This document shows positions 56,974 to 64,000 of a stretch of 64,000 bases of DNA, piece after piece. The translations under genes and the position numbers were made by a program. How positions within the stretch are numbered: position 1 is the first letter of the stretch; each line of letters opens with the position of its first letter. Below the pieces are notes generated by a model, which was not told the origin of the DNA, searched no databases, and worked only from the letters and a program-made list of their open reading frames with translations. The DNA comes from Gemmatimonas sp. (lineage in GTDB: Bacteria > Gemmatimonadota > Gemmatimonadetes > Gemmatimonadales > Gemmatimonadaceae): NCBI GenBank assembly GCA_011390935.1, contig JAABRL010000001.1:124001-188000 (forward strand), given 5' to 3'.

Positions 56974-57537
56974 ATGTCCGAGTCGATCACCAAGGCGCTG
57001 TACGACCTCGCTGAGACCGCCCGTCGAACGGCCGACCAGTTGGCCCCGCAGATTGCGGAAGCGGCCGCCATGGTGCGCCGCACGTTGGAGGGTGGGGGCA
57101 CGCTTTTGTTCTGCGGAAACGGCGGATCGGCGGCCGATGCGCAGCATATGGCCACCGAGTATGTGGTGCGCTACATGAAGAATCGTCGCGCGTATCCGGC
57201 GATCGCACTCACGACGGACACGTCGCTGTTGACTGCTGCAGGCAACGATATCGGCTTCGATCACATATTTTCTCGACAGATCGAAGCGCTCGCAAAGGAA
57301 TGTGATTTGTTGATAATTCATTCCACATCGGGCAACTCGCCGAACGTGCTGGAAGCTGCGAAGGCCGCGCGTGCGAAAGGGGTGCCGGTGCTGTCGCTGG
57401 CCGCGCGAGACGGAGGTGCGCTGCGCGCGCTGAGTGATCTCATGCTGATCGTGCCGACCGATCGCACTGATCGCGCTCAAGAGATCCACTTGTGCCTTCA
57501 GCACCTCATTTGCGAGTCCATCGAAGGGACGATCTGA
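56974..57537 (+). CDS. gmhA: Phosphoheptose isomerase (sedoheptulose 7-phosphate isomerase)
   Basis: First step toward ADP-heptose for the LPS inner core. 187 residues, SIS fold. The phosphate-binding loop is FCGNGGSAADAQHMATEYVVRY. ALTTDTSLLTAAGNDIGFDHIFSRQIEAL and HSTSGNSPNVLEAAKAA match GmhA closely. The stretch 57262-57335 is notably AT-rich compared with neighbours (CACATATTTTC, TTGTTGATAATTCATTCC). No gmhB or hldE is in the window. The SDR gene follows after an AT-rich gap. Confidence 0.93.
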   Translation: MSESITKALYDLAETARRTADQLAPQIAEAAAMVRRTLEGGGTLLFCGNGGSAADAQHMATEYVVRYMKNRRAYPAIALTTDTSLLTAAGNDIGFDHIFSRQIEALAKECDLLIIHSTSGNSPNVLEAAKAARAKGVPVLSLAARDGGALRALSDLMLIVPTDRTDRAQEIHLCLQHLICESIEGTI

Positions 57538-57613
57538 TGTGACGTGCTACCGCTATTCTCTAAACAACAGTTTCACATATCTTTATGGTGTACCACCTAA
57601 TGTCAGTTATCAC
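57538..57613 (+). other. AT-rich gap before the SDR gene
   Basis: This 76-base gap is strikingly AT-rich for the window (for example CTCTAAACAACAGTTTCACA and ATATCTTTATGG). It includes a small inverted repeat GGTG-TAC-CACC at about 57588-57598. It could hold a promoter or regulator site for the SDR gene, or mark a composition boundary. No -35/-10 pair I would defend. Confidence 0.4.
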
Positions 57614-58381
57614 ATGAGATCCCCTCTGATTTCACTTGAAGGCAAGCGCGCGATCGTGACCGGCGGATCGCGTGGCATCGGTGCTGCGACGGCCGAGCTG
57701 CTCGCGCGTGCCGGCGCCAACGTCGTCATCGGCTATCGCAGCAGGACGGCCGAGGCGAACGACGTCGCGACCAGGTGCGCCTCCCACGGCGTGCTTGCTT
57801 TTCCACATCAAGCGGACTTGTCCACATTACAGGGGAATGAGGCGCTCTTCGATCACGCCTTCGCCGAGCTCGGTGGTGTGGATATCTTTGTGGGTAACTC
57901 CGGTGTTTGGCCCGATTTGCCCGTCGCTGTGGAAAACTTGGACGACGATCGCTGGCGTTCCACATTGGCGCTGAACGTCGACGGCGTCTTCTATGGATGC
58001 CGACTCGCGGCGCGACGGGTCAGCGCGGGGGGTCGGATCGTGATCGTGTCGAGCACCGCCGGCCAGCGCGGCGAGGCGTTCCACGCCGACTATGCGGCAA
58101 GCAAGGGCGCGGTGATTTCGTTCGTGAAGTCGCTCGCCGTGGAGCTCGCCCCGCGCGATATCACCGTCAATACGGTCGCCCCCGGCTGGGTCGATACCGA
58201 CGCCGTCAGCCGCCCCTTCGCGGGCGAGGGACGCTCGGCCATCGAGGCCGCCATTCCGCTCGGCCGCGTCGCTTCGGCGGCCGACATCGCCGGTCCGATC
58301 GCCTTCCTCTGCTCAGATCTGGCACGCCACGTGACCGGTGAAGTGGTCAACGTGAACGGCGGGAGCGTGCTCTGCGGATAG
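57614..58381 (+). CDS. Short-chain dehydrogenase/reductase (FabG-like)
   Basis: 255 residues. NAD(P)-binding motif TGGSRGIGAATAELLA near residue 15, then NSG (VGNSGVW in place of NNAG). The catalytic Ser lies in IVIVSSTAGQRGE, and Tyr160-x3-Lys164 in DYAASKGAV. The C-terminal DIAGPIAFLCSDLARHVTGEVVNVNGG is typical of 3-oxoacyl-ACP reductase-like SDRs. Substrate not decidable. ATG 57614 starts just before the Rossmann fold; longer in-frame starts run through the AT-rich gap. The stop TAG touches the next gene's open frame. Confidence 0.87.
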   Translation: MRSPLISLEGKRAIVTGGSRGIGAATAELLARAGANVVIGYRSRTAEANDVATRCASHGVLAFPHQADLSTLQGNEALFDHAFAELGGVDIFVGNSGVWPDLPVAVENLDDDRWRSTLALNVDGVFYGCRLAARRVSAGGRIVIVSSTAGQRGEAFHADYAASKGAVISFVKSLAVELAPRDITVNTVAPGWVDTDAVSRPFAGEGRSAIEAAIPLGRVASAADIAGPIAFLCSDLARHVTGEVVNVNGGSVLCG

Positions 58382-58437
58382 TCTCCGCCTCCGCCCTGCA
58401 GCCCCCCGCGACGGTCCTGGAGATCGCCCGAACGCTC

Positions 58438-59688
58438 GTGCACGCCGGTCACGAGACCTGGTGCGTGGGCGGCGCGGTGCGCGATGCCTTGCTCGGCATC
58501 GACCATTTGGACTGGGATCTGGCGACCTCCGCGCGGCCAGAGGTCGTGCGCAAGCTGTTCCGGCGCACGATCCCGGTGGGCATTCAGTTCGGCACGATCG
58601 GTGTGCTCGATGCCAATGGGCACATGCACGAGGTCACCACCTTTCGCCGAGATGTGCACACCGATGGTCGGCACGCCCAAGTCGAGTTCGGGGTGTCGCT
58701 CAACGACGACCTGGCGCGACGGGACTTCACGATCAACGCGATCGCCTGGGACCCCATCGCAGAGCGATTGCACGACCCGTTCGATGGACAGGGCGACCTC
58801 GAGCGTGCGCTCGTTCGCGCGGTCGGCGATGCGGACGCCCGATTTGAGGAAGATCGGCTGCGGGCGCTGCGCGCCATCCGGTTCGCCGCGCGCTTCGGTT
58901 TCCGCATCGAGCCGGCCACATGGCAGGGCATCTGTCGTTCCGCGCCGCATCTTGGACGCCTGTCGGCGGAGCGGGTGAAACAGGAGCTGGAGAAGACCAT
59001 GGAGCAGGTACGCCGGCCGTCCACGGCGCTCGCCCTGTGGCGGGAGAGCGGCGCCTTCGGCACGTTGATCCCGGCGCTGGCCAACGTCCCGGATCGCTAC
59101 CTGCTCGCTACCGACGCCCTCGCCCTCCCGGGACCGCGCACGCGGCCGCTACGCCGATCGCTGCGCATCGCGGCGCTGCTCTGCGCCCTCGATGGCAAAG
59201 CGGCTCCCCGCGTGTTGCGCGACCTCAAGTTCTCCAACCTGGACATCAGTACCGTGGGCGCGTTGGTGAACGCGTGGCGTACCCTCGGTCCGGAGATCAC
59301 CGACCGCCTGCTCACCGGAGCGCCCATGCCGGACGCCGCGCTGCGCCGCTGGGCTGCACAGATCGGTCGGCTCCGGGTATCGGCCTTTGGACGCCTCGCG
59401 TCCGCGATGTTCTGGGGGGCGGACGCCGCCGGCGAGCCCGCGCCCTCCGCCTCCCGATGGCGCCGCGTGTATCGCCGCCTGGTGACTATCGCGTTTCGCG
59501 ACCCACTCGACATCGCCGATCTGGCCGTTGACGGGGACGACCTGCGCCGAGCCGGCATTCCGCATGGTCCGATGCTGGGACGCGTGCTGCAGGGACTCGT
59601 CGCGTTCGTGCTCGACGATCCGACGCGCAATGTGCCGGACGCGCTCACCAGCGAGGCGCTGCGGCTCGCCTCGGCCAAGGAGTCGTGA
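58438..59688 (+). CDS. cca: CCA-adding enzyme / poly(A) polymerase family nucleotidyltransferase
   Basis: Adds or repairs the CCA end of tRNAs. 416 residues from GTG 58438. The nucleotidyltransferase site is WCVGGAVRDALLGIDHLDWDLATSA, with RRDFTINAIAWDP and RALRAIRFAARFGFRIEP following. The N-terminus is probably longer: the frame is open back to the SDR stop and reads LEIARTLVHAGHE..., as in homologues, but contains only CTG candidates (58396, 58417). The tRNA-Val gene in this window lacks an encoded CCA, consistent with need for this enzyme. The stop overlaps the next GTG. Confidence 0.87.
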   Translation: MHAGHETWCVGGAVRDALLGIDHLDWDLATSARPEVVRKLFRRTIPVGIQFGTIGVLDANGHMHEVTTFRRDVHTDGRHAQVEFGVSLNDDLARRDFTINAIAWDPIAERLHDPFDGQGDLERALVRAVGDADARFEEDRLRALRAIRFAARFGFRIEPATWQGICRSAPHLGRLSAERVKQELEKTMEQVRRPSTALALWRESGAFGTLIPALANVPDRYLLATDALALPGPRTRPLRRSLRIAALLCALDGKAAPRVLRDLKFSNLDISTVGALVNAWRTLGPEITDRLLTGAPMPDAALRRWAAQIGRLRVSAFGRLASAMFWGADAAGEPAPSASRWRRVYRRLVTIAFRDPLDIADLAVDGDDLRRAGIPHGPMLGRVLQGLVAFVLDDPTRNVPDALTSEALRLASAKES

Positions 59689-60224
59689 CGGTGTCAAGCA
59701 GCGAGTCCGACACCGAGTGGCGCGTGCCGCGCTTCCGACCGGCCAACGATTGGTACGTGGTCGGGCAGCGTGGACCGTTGGTGGAGTGTGTCGTGTGGAG
59801 CACGGCCGAACGACTGCTGCGGGTGTATTTGAGTCTGCTCGAGCATCTGGACGGCGAGGTCGATATCGCGATCGAGTCCGCGCGAGACACGCAGAGCTGG
59901 CGAGGTGAAATGCGTTCGCTGGCTGACGTACGCGCCGCACTGACGCCGCTGCAGCGCCCGCTGGTGCTGCACGGGGGAGTCGAAGTGAGCGTGTACACCG
60001 CCGACGAGCAGCTCACCATCACGCCGGCACTTGGCCTCGTGATCTACGCCCGTTCCGATCGCTGGGTGTATCTGCTGGACGCCATGGGCTTCTCCGAGCG
60101 GCCCGAAGCGCCGACGGCGGACTGGCGTCCCGAACGTGCGCCGATCGCCGATGCGCCAACACTCCGCGCCGCGGTCGCGCAGGTCGTGCAGCTGCTCGCG
60201 CTCGAACCGGTTGGGGCGTCGTGA
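59685..60224 (+). CDS. Hypothetical protein between cca and rarA
   Basis: 179 residues, soluble. Contains WRVPRFRPANDWYVVGQRGPLVE, VDIAIESARDTQSWRGEMRSLADVRAAL, and VEVSVYTADEQLTITPALGLVIYARSDRWVYLLDAMGF. The pattern suggests a compact alpha/beta fold, but I recognise no family. GTG overlaps the cca stop and its own stop overlaps the rarA GTG, so it is in a translationally coupled trio. Function unknown. Confidence 0.7.
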   Translation: MTVSSSESDTEWRVPRFRPANDWYVVGQRGPLVECVVWSTAERLLRVYLSLLEHLDGEVDIAIESARDTQSWRGEMRSLADVRAALTPLQRPLVLHGGVEVSVYTADEQLTITPALGLVIYARSDRWVYLLDAMGFSERPEAPTADWRPERAPIADAPTLRAAVAQVVQLLALEPVGAS

Positions 60225-61600
60225 CCTCGCTCTTTGCCGCGCAGCTTCCCGAGCCGCTCGCCTCGCGCCTTCGTCCGCGCACGCTCGAGGAGTTCGTGGG
60301 GCAGGCGCAGCTGCTGGGGCCGGGGGCACCGCTGCGCGCCGCCATCGATCGGCGGGTGATCGATTCGATGATTCTCTGGGGGCCGCCGGGCGTCGGCAAG
60401 ACGACGCTCGCGCGATTGCTCGCGCAGTCCACCGATGCGGAGTTCGTGGCCTTTTCGGCCGTCACCGACGGTGTGGCGCGCGTTCGTGAAGTGGTGGCCG
60501 ACGCAGCCAACCGTCGCGCACTCGGACGCTCCACGCTGCTCTTCGTGGACGAGATTCACCGCTTCAACCGCGCGCAGCAGGACGCGTTCCTGCCGCACGT
60601 GGAGGCCGGCACCGTGGTGCTGGTGGGGGCGACCACCGAGAACCCGTCGTTCGCGCTGACCGGCGCGCTCCTGTCGCGAGCGCGTGTGGTGGTGCTGCAG
60701 TCGCTCTCCACGGAGGAGCTGTCCGCCCTCGTGCGTCGTGCGCTCTCCGACGTGACGCGGGGACTCGGTGCGCGCGCGCTCAGCATGAGTGATGATGTGA
60801 TCGCGCAGCTTGCCACCATCGCCGACGGCGACGCACGGCGCACGCTGGGCGTGCTGGAAGCTGCCGCGGCGCTTGTGCCCGACGGCATGCCGATCGAGAT
60901 CACGCACGTGACGCACGCCGCGCAGCGCCGCATGCCGCGCTACGATCGGTCTGGCGAGGAGCACTACAATCTCATCTCGGCGCTGCACAAAGCGCTGCGC
61001 GGGAGTGATCCGCAGGGCGCGTTGTACTGGCTGGCGCGCATGATCGAGGGCGGGGAAGACCCGCGTTTCATTGCGCGCCGCATGATCCGCATGGCGACCG
61101 AAGACATTGGACTCGCCGACCCGCAGGCCGTGCCGATTGCGCTGGCCGCGGCGCAGACCTTTGAGCGGCTCGGTTCGCCCGAGGGCGATCTCGCGCTGGC
61201 TGAAGCCGTGGTCTACCTCGCGACGGCTCCGAAATCGAACCGGGTGTACGTGGCGTGGAAGGCGGCACTCGAGGCTGCCCGGGCCACCCCGTCCGCGCCG
61301 GTGCCGCTCCACCTGCGCAACGCCCCCACCGGTCTCATGAAGGAACTCGGATACGGGCACGGGTACCAGTACGCATTCGACGCACCGGACGCGTATACGC
61401 CGCAGGACTACCTCCCCACGGAGCTCGAGGCGCGTACCTTCTATGAGCCGGGACCGTACGGGTTCGAGCGCGACATCGGCAAGCGGCTGGCCTGGTGGCA
61501 GTCGCTGCGAGCGCGTGCGACCGGGGCGGCCGCTGAAGGCAGCGGCACGCCAGACACTTCGATAGGAGACGCAGGACATGATGGGACCGAAGCGCGCTGA
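60221..61600 (+). CDS. rarA: Replication-associated recombination protein RarA (MgsA)
   Basis: AAA+ ATPase acting at stalled replication forks. 459 residues. PLASRLRPRTLEEFVGQAQLLG opens the protein. Walker A is WGPPGVGKTT (Lys60) and Walker B LLFVDEIHRFNRAQQDAFLP (Asp110-Glu111). GATTENPSFALTGALLSRARVV is the sensor/arginine-finger region. The C-terminal MgsA part includes HYNLISALHKALRGSDPQGALYWLARMIEGGEDPRFI. The tail overlaps the next gene by 23 bases. Confidence 0.95.
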   Translation: MTSLFAAQLPEPLASRLRPRTLEEFVGQAQLLGPGAPLRAAIDRRVIDSMILWGPPGVGKTTLARLLAQSTDAEFVAFSAVTDGVARVREVVADAANRRALGRSTLLFVDEIHRFNRAQQDAFLPHVEAGTVVLVGATTENPSFALTGALLSRARVVVLQSLSTEELSALVRRALSDVTRGLGARALSMSDDVIAQLATIADGDARRTLGVLEAAAALVPDGMPIEITHVTHAAQRRMPRYDRSGEEHYNLISALHKALRGSDPQGALYWLARMIEGGEDPRFIARRMIRMATEDIGLADPQAVPIALAAAQTFERLGSPEGDLALAEAVVYLATAPKSNRVYVAWKAALEAARATPSAPVPLHLRNAPTGLMKELGYGHGYQYAFDAPDAYTPQDYLPTELEARTFYEPGPYGFERDIGKRLAWWQSLRARATGAAAEGSGTPDTSIGDAGHDGTEAR

Positions 61601-62093
61601 TCCCCGCCGCCCCTTTCGGGGACGCGCCCTTGCCACATGGGTAGCCGCGGCGCTGTTGACCGTGACCGCCGGGTGTGCGGCGCTGGGGCGCGCCACGTTT
61701 GCGGAGCCAATGGTGGAGCTGCGGGATGTGCAGGTGGTCGGGCTCGGCCTCGATGGGGGCAACCTCGACGTGATCCTGTCCGTCTACAACCCCAATCGTT
61801 TCTCGCTCGACGCCTCGCGTCTCACCTATCGCGTGGACATCGATTCGACGCAGCTGGGCAACGGGGCGCTCGACTCGCGCTTCGTTGTTCCGCGCGGAGA
61901 CACGTCACTCGTGCGCATTCCCGTGCGGTTCACGTACCTGGGGTTGGGCGCCGCCGGTCGCCAGCTGCTCTCCACCGGCAGTGTGAACTACCGTGTGCGC
62001 GGCGATTTCAGCGTTGGAACCCCGCTGGGCAACTTCACCCGTCCGTACGACCGCAGTGGCCGTTTCAATACCGTGGCCAATCCCAATCGCTGA
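61578..62093 (+). CDS. LEA14-like (WHy domain) lipoprotein
   Basis: 171 residues. Lipoprotein signal WVAAALLTVTAGC with the lipidated Cys at about residue 32. A single immunoglobulin-like LEA14/WHy domain follows (VELRDVQVVGLGLDGGNLDVILSVYNPNRFSLDASRLTYRVDI... VRIPVRFTYLGLG). Members are often tied to desiccation or stress tolerance, but bacterial roles are poorly known. ATG 61578 has AGGAGACGCAGGA upstream; ATG 61581 is equally possible. Starts inside the rarA end. Confidence 0.8.
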   Translation: MMGPKRADPRRPFRGRALATWVAAALLTVTAGCAALGRATFAEPMVELRDVQVVGLGLDGGNLDVILSVYNPNRFSLDASRLTYRVDIDSTQLGNGALDSRFVVPRGDTSLVRIPVRFTYLGLGAAGRQLLSTGSVNYRVRGDFSVGTPLGNFTRPYDRSGRFNTVANPNR

Positions 62094-62132
62094 CTGCTCT
62101 CACCGAGGAACGCGCACATCTCCAGGACCCCG

Positions 62133-63419
62133 ATCAACCTCACCGCGCCCATCGAGAAGGCCATCCTTGTCGGTGCGCCCCGCAAGCGCAGCGCCGCGCG
62201 TCTGCATGTCGAGGAACACCTCGACGAACTCGCACGCCTGGTCGACACGGCCGGCGCCGAAGTGGTGGGCACGCTCACGCAGCTGGTCGATCGTCCCCAC
62301 CCCGGCACCTATCTGGGCAGTGGCAAACTCGACGAGCTGTCGCTGCGCATTCAGGAGCTGGGCGCCACGCTGATCGTGTTCGACGACGAGCTGTCACCCG
62401 CGCAATCGCGCAACATCGAGGTCGCCACCAATACGCGCGTCATGGATCGCGCAGAGCTGATCCTCGACATTTTTGCCACGCGCGCCCGCTCGGCAGAGGC
62501 GCGCATGCAGGTGGAACTGGCGCAGTTGGAGTACACGCTGCCGCGCCTCACGCGCATGTGGACCCACCTTGACACCATGAAGGGCGGAATCGGCATGCGA
62601 GGCCCCGGTGAAACGCAGCTCGAGACCGACCGGCGTCTCATTCAGCATCGCATCAAGGTGATCAAGGAGCGGCTGGTCGATGTGGACCGGGCGCGCGAAG
62701 TGCAGCGTCGGCAGCGCAGCGGCCAGTTCAAGGTGGCGCTCGTTGGATACACCAATGCGGGCAAATCATCGATCCTGCGATCCATGGCGAATGACCGCGA
62801 AGTGTTTGTGGAGGACCGGCTGTTCGCCACGCTCGACCCGCTCACGCGCGAGGTCGATGTGGGGGAGGGCTACACGGTGTTGCTCACCGATACCGTGGGG
62901 TTCATTCGCAAGTTGCCTCACCATCTGGTCGCGTCGTTCCGCGCCACGCTCGCGGAGGCGCGTGAGGCCGACCTGCTGCTGCACGTGGTGGACGCCAGCC
63001 ACCCGTCGTGGGAGGAGCATCGGGATGTGGTGGACGAGGTGCTCGCCGATCTCGGGCTGCAGCTCCGACCGTCGCGACTGCTGTGCAACAAGATGGATGC
63101 CATTATGGAGCCGGAGCGCGCGGGCGTGGAGGAGCGGGTGCACAACCTGGTTCCGGACGCGCTGTTTGTGTCCGCGCACGCCCCGGGGGGACTGGAGCCA
63201 CTGCGCGAGGCGCTCGTGCAGGCGATTCGGCAGCAGCGACCGCTGGTGGAGATCCGCGTCGCCGCGCATCAGGGCGCCGTGCTCGCCTCGCTGCATCGGG
63301 ATGGCGAGGTGGTGGAGCAGACGACGGATGGCTCCGACGTACTGGTCACGGCGCGCGTCGACGAGAAGCTGGCCGGGCGCCTGCGCCAGGCGGGCGTTGC
63401 GGTGAGTCGCGTGAGCTGA
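62133..63419 (+). CDS. hflX: GTPase HflX, non-canonical start
   Basis: Ribosome-splitting/rescue GTPase. About 428 residues from the start used here, matching the usual length. N-terminal domain reads IEKAILVGAPRKRSAARLHVEEHLDEL, then TAGAEVVGTLTQLVDRPHPGTYLGSGKLDEL. GTPase P-loop GYTNAGKSS (about 205-213, Lys211), LFATLDPLTR and DTVGFIRKLPHHLVASFRATL follow. The conserved N-terminus lies upstream of the first GTG (62262), yet from the previous stop (62091) to there the frame has no ATG, GTG or TTG. ATC 62133 (AGGA five bases before) or CTG 62094 are candidate starts. Confidence 0.9.
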   Translation: MNLTAPIEKAILVGAPRKRSAARLHVEEHLDELARLVDTAGAEVVGTLTQLVDRPHPGTYLGSGKLDELSLRIQELGATLIVFDDELSPAQSRNIEVATNTRVMDRAELILDIFATRARSAEARMQVELAQLEYTLPRLTRMWTHLDTMKGGIGMRGPGETQLETDRRLIQHRIKVIKERLVDVDRAREVQRRQRSGQFKVALVGYTNAGKSSILRSMANDREVFVEDRLFATLDPLTREVDVGEGYTVLLTDTVGFIRKLPHHLVASFRATLAEAREADLLLHVVDASHPSWEEHRDVVDEVLADLGLQLRPSRLLCNKMDAIMEPERAGVEERVHNLVPDALFVSAHAPGGLEPLREALVQAIRQQRPLVEIRVAAHQGAVLASLHRDGEVVEQTTDGSDVLVTARVDEKLAGRLRQAGVAVSRVS

Positions 63420-63441
63420 CGCGCAACAGGTCGTCGCACAG

Positions 63442-63480
63442 AAAAAACGCGGGCCGATGCTGGTGGCATCGGCCCGCGTT
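63442..63480 (-). terminator. Intrinsic terminator of tRNA-Val (minus strand)
   Basis: A perfect 15-bp stem (63446-63460 with 63466-63480) closes on a five-base loop. Read on the minus strand it ends in TTTTTT, giving a textbook terminator for the tRNA. On the plus strand there is no T-tract, so hflX may or may not end here. Confidence 0.85.
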
Positions 63481-63495
63481 CTGGTACTGATGAGG

Positions 63496-63569
63496 TGGGC
63501 GTGCAGGGACTCGAACCCCGGACCTCTGCTGTGTGAAAGCAGCGCTCTAACCAGCTGAGCTACACGCCC
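63496..63569 (-). tRNA. tRNA-Val (anticodon CAC)
   Basis: 74 bases on the minus strand. Acceptor arms GGGCGTG/CACGCCC pair fully. D arm GCTC...GAGC, anticodon stem CTGCT/AGCAG with loop TTCACAC (anticodon CAC, reads GTG), T arm CGGGG-TTCGAGT-CCCTG with one G-U. Discriminator A. The CCA end is not encoded. Terminator follows closely. Confidence 0.97.
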
Positions 63570-63691
63570 TCGCGCCACGAACAGCTGGCGGAACCGTAGA
63601 GTAAACGGCTCGCGTCGCTTGCGCCAGTGGGTACGTCAACGGCGCGAGGCCACCGTTGCCGGTAGCCAACGCGCCGGGACGAACCTTCCGG

Positions 63692-64000
63692 CTACTGCCG
63701 CGGTGCGCGTATGGCTTCGAGCCGTTCCAGCAGACTGCCCAGCTCGCGGATCTCCACGCCATAGCGCGCCCAGTCCCCCTCACGCTGCGCGTCGATGGCC
63801 GCCTGATAGCGACGGCGCGCGTCGGTGATCATGGCCTGCACGTCGGCCGACGGTGCCGCGACCGTTGGCGTATCGGCGACCGCGTCCACGCCCACGGGAA
63901 TCGGGCGCACCGCGGGCGCGTCCACGTCGCTGCCGAACAGTGAGGTCAAACCAGCCTCGAGCGTTTCGCGCATCACCACGCGATCGCCGAAGGCGACAAC
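63692..64000 (-). CDS. UPF0182-type membrane protein, C-terminal fragment
   Basis: Partial: the gene enters from the right edge on the minus strand and 102 residues are visible. The start of the visible part (FGDRVVMRETLEAGLTSLFG) matches the end region of large UPF0182/COG1615 membrane proteins. A Pro/Ala/Val linker follows, then ARRRYQAAIDAQREGDWARYGVEIRELGSLLERLEAI, the usual C-terminal helix pair of that family. The membrane part lies outside. Family call is from the tail only. Confidence 0.6.
   Translation of the reverse strand, partial: VVAFGDRVVMRETLEAGLTSLFGSDVDAPAVRPIPVGVDAVADTPTVAAPSADVQAMITDARRRYQAAIDAQREGDWARYGVEIRELGSLLERLEAIRAPRQ

Noticed and set aside
62766..63578. Minus-strand frame starting within the tRNA-Val gene
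   Set aside because: Its first residues are just a translation of the tRNA, a well-known artefact; the rest is antisense to hflX.

Overview
The window is one contiguous stretch of high-GC chromosome from a diderm (outer-membrane) bacterium. It carries Tol-Pal, an LptD-like lipopolysaccharide transporter, a TonB-dependent receptor and a Tat system. Gene content (LptD-like barrel next to Tol-Pal, a DUF4321-type protein, many GTG starts, dense ATGA/GTGA stop-start overlaps) suggests Gemmatimonadota. That placement is an inference from style and content, not a search result. Almost everything is housekeeping: no phage, transposase, CRISPR array or integron is visible, and no gene-free gap exceeds about 230 bases.

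Layout. 1-8.5 kb: end of radC, a bifunctional Rel/SpoT (p)ppGpp enzyme, uvrB, then a t6A block (tsaE, an HD-GYP protein, tsaB, rimI) and ssb. 8.6-10.1 kb: a secreted LysM protein and a hairpin terminator. 10.3-25.4 kb: one tightly packed chain with mostly overlapping codons: epimerase, tolQ, tolR, TolA/TonB-like, tolB, pal, cpoB, tatC, lptD, then hutH, hutU, a radical SAM gene and hutI. Envelope biogenesis and histidine breakdown are therefore probably read from the same transcript. 25.5-30.8 kb: a 1238-residue TPR protein with long acidic repeats, a polyprenyl diphosphate synthase, a DUF4321-type protein and tatA, closed by a strong bidirectional terminator. 30.9-32.7 kb (minus): a PpiD-like periplasmic foldase. 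32.9-43.6 kb: a second TPR/acidic-repeat protein (seven in-frame 54-bp repeats), aroQ, an M24 peptidase, accB, pilT, accC, comB and ftsK. 43.8-47.6 kb: a TonB-dependent receptor and a glycerophosphodiesterase. 47.7-50.5 kb (minus): a penicillin-acylase-family hydrolase and a small membrane protein. 50.6-55.8 kb: yraN, recA, recX, alaS. 55.8-63.4 kb: an unknown protein, a CpsB-type PHP phosphatase, gmhA, an SDR, a CCA-adding enzyme, an unknown protein, rarA, a LEA14-like lipoprotein and hflX. 63.5-64 kb (minus): tRNA-Val(CAC) and the end of a UPF0182-type membrane protein.

The most unusual observations are: three genes in the last 8 kb (PHP phosphatase, CCA-adding enzyme, hflX) whose conserved N-termini are open but lack an ATG/GTG/TTG start; a radical SAM enzyme embedded in an otherwise short hut operon; two large TPR proteins with expandable acidic repeat tracts; -10-like boxes only 5-8 bases before ATG, suggesting leaderless mRNAs; and pilT wedged between accB and accC.
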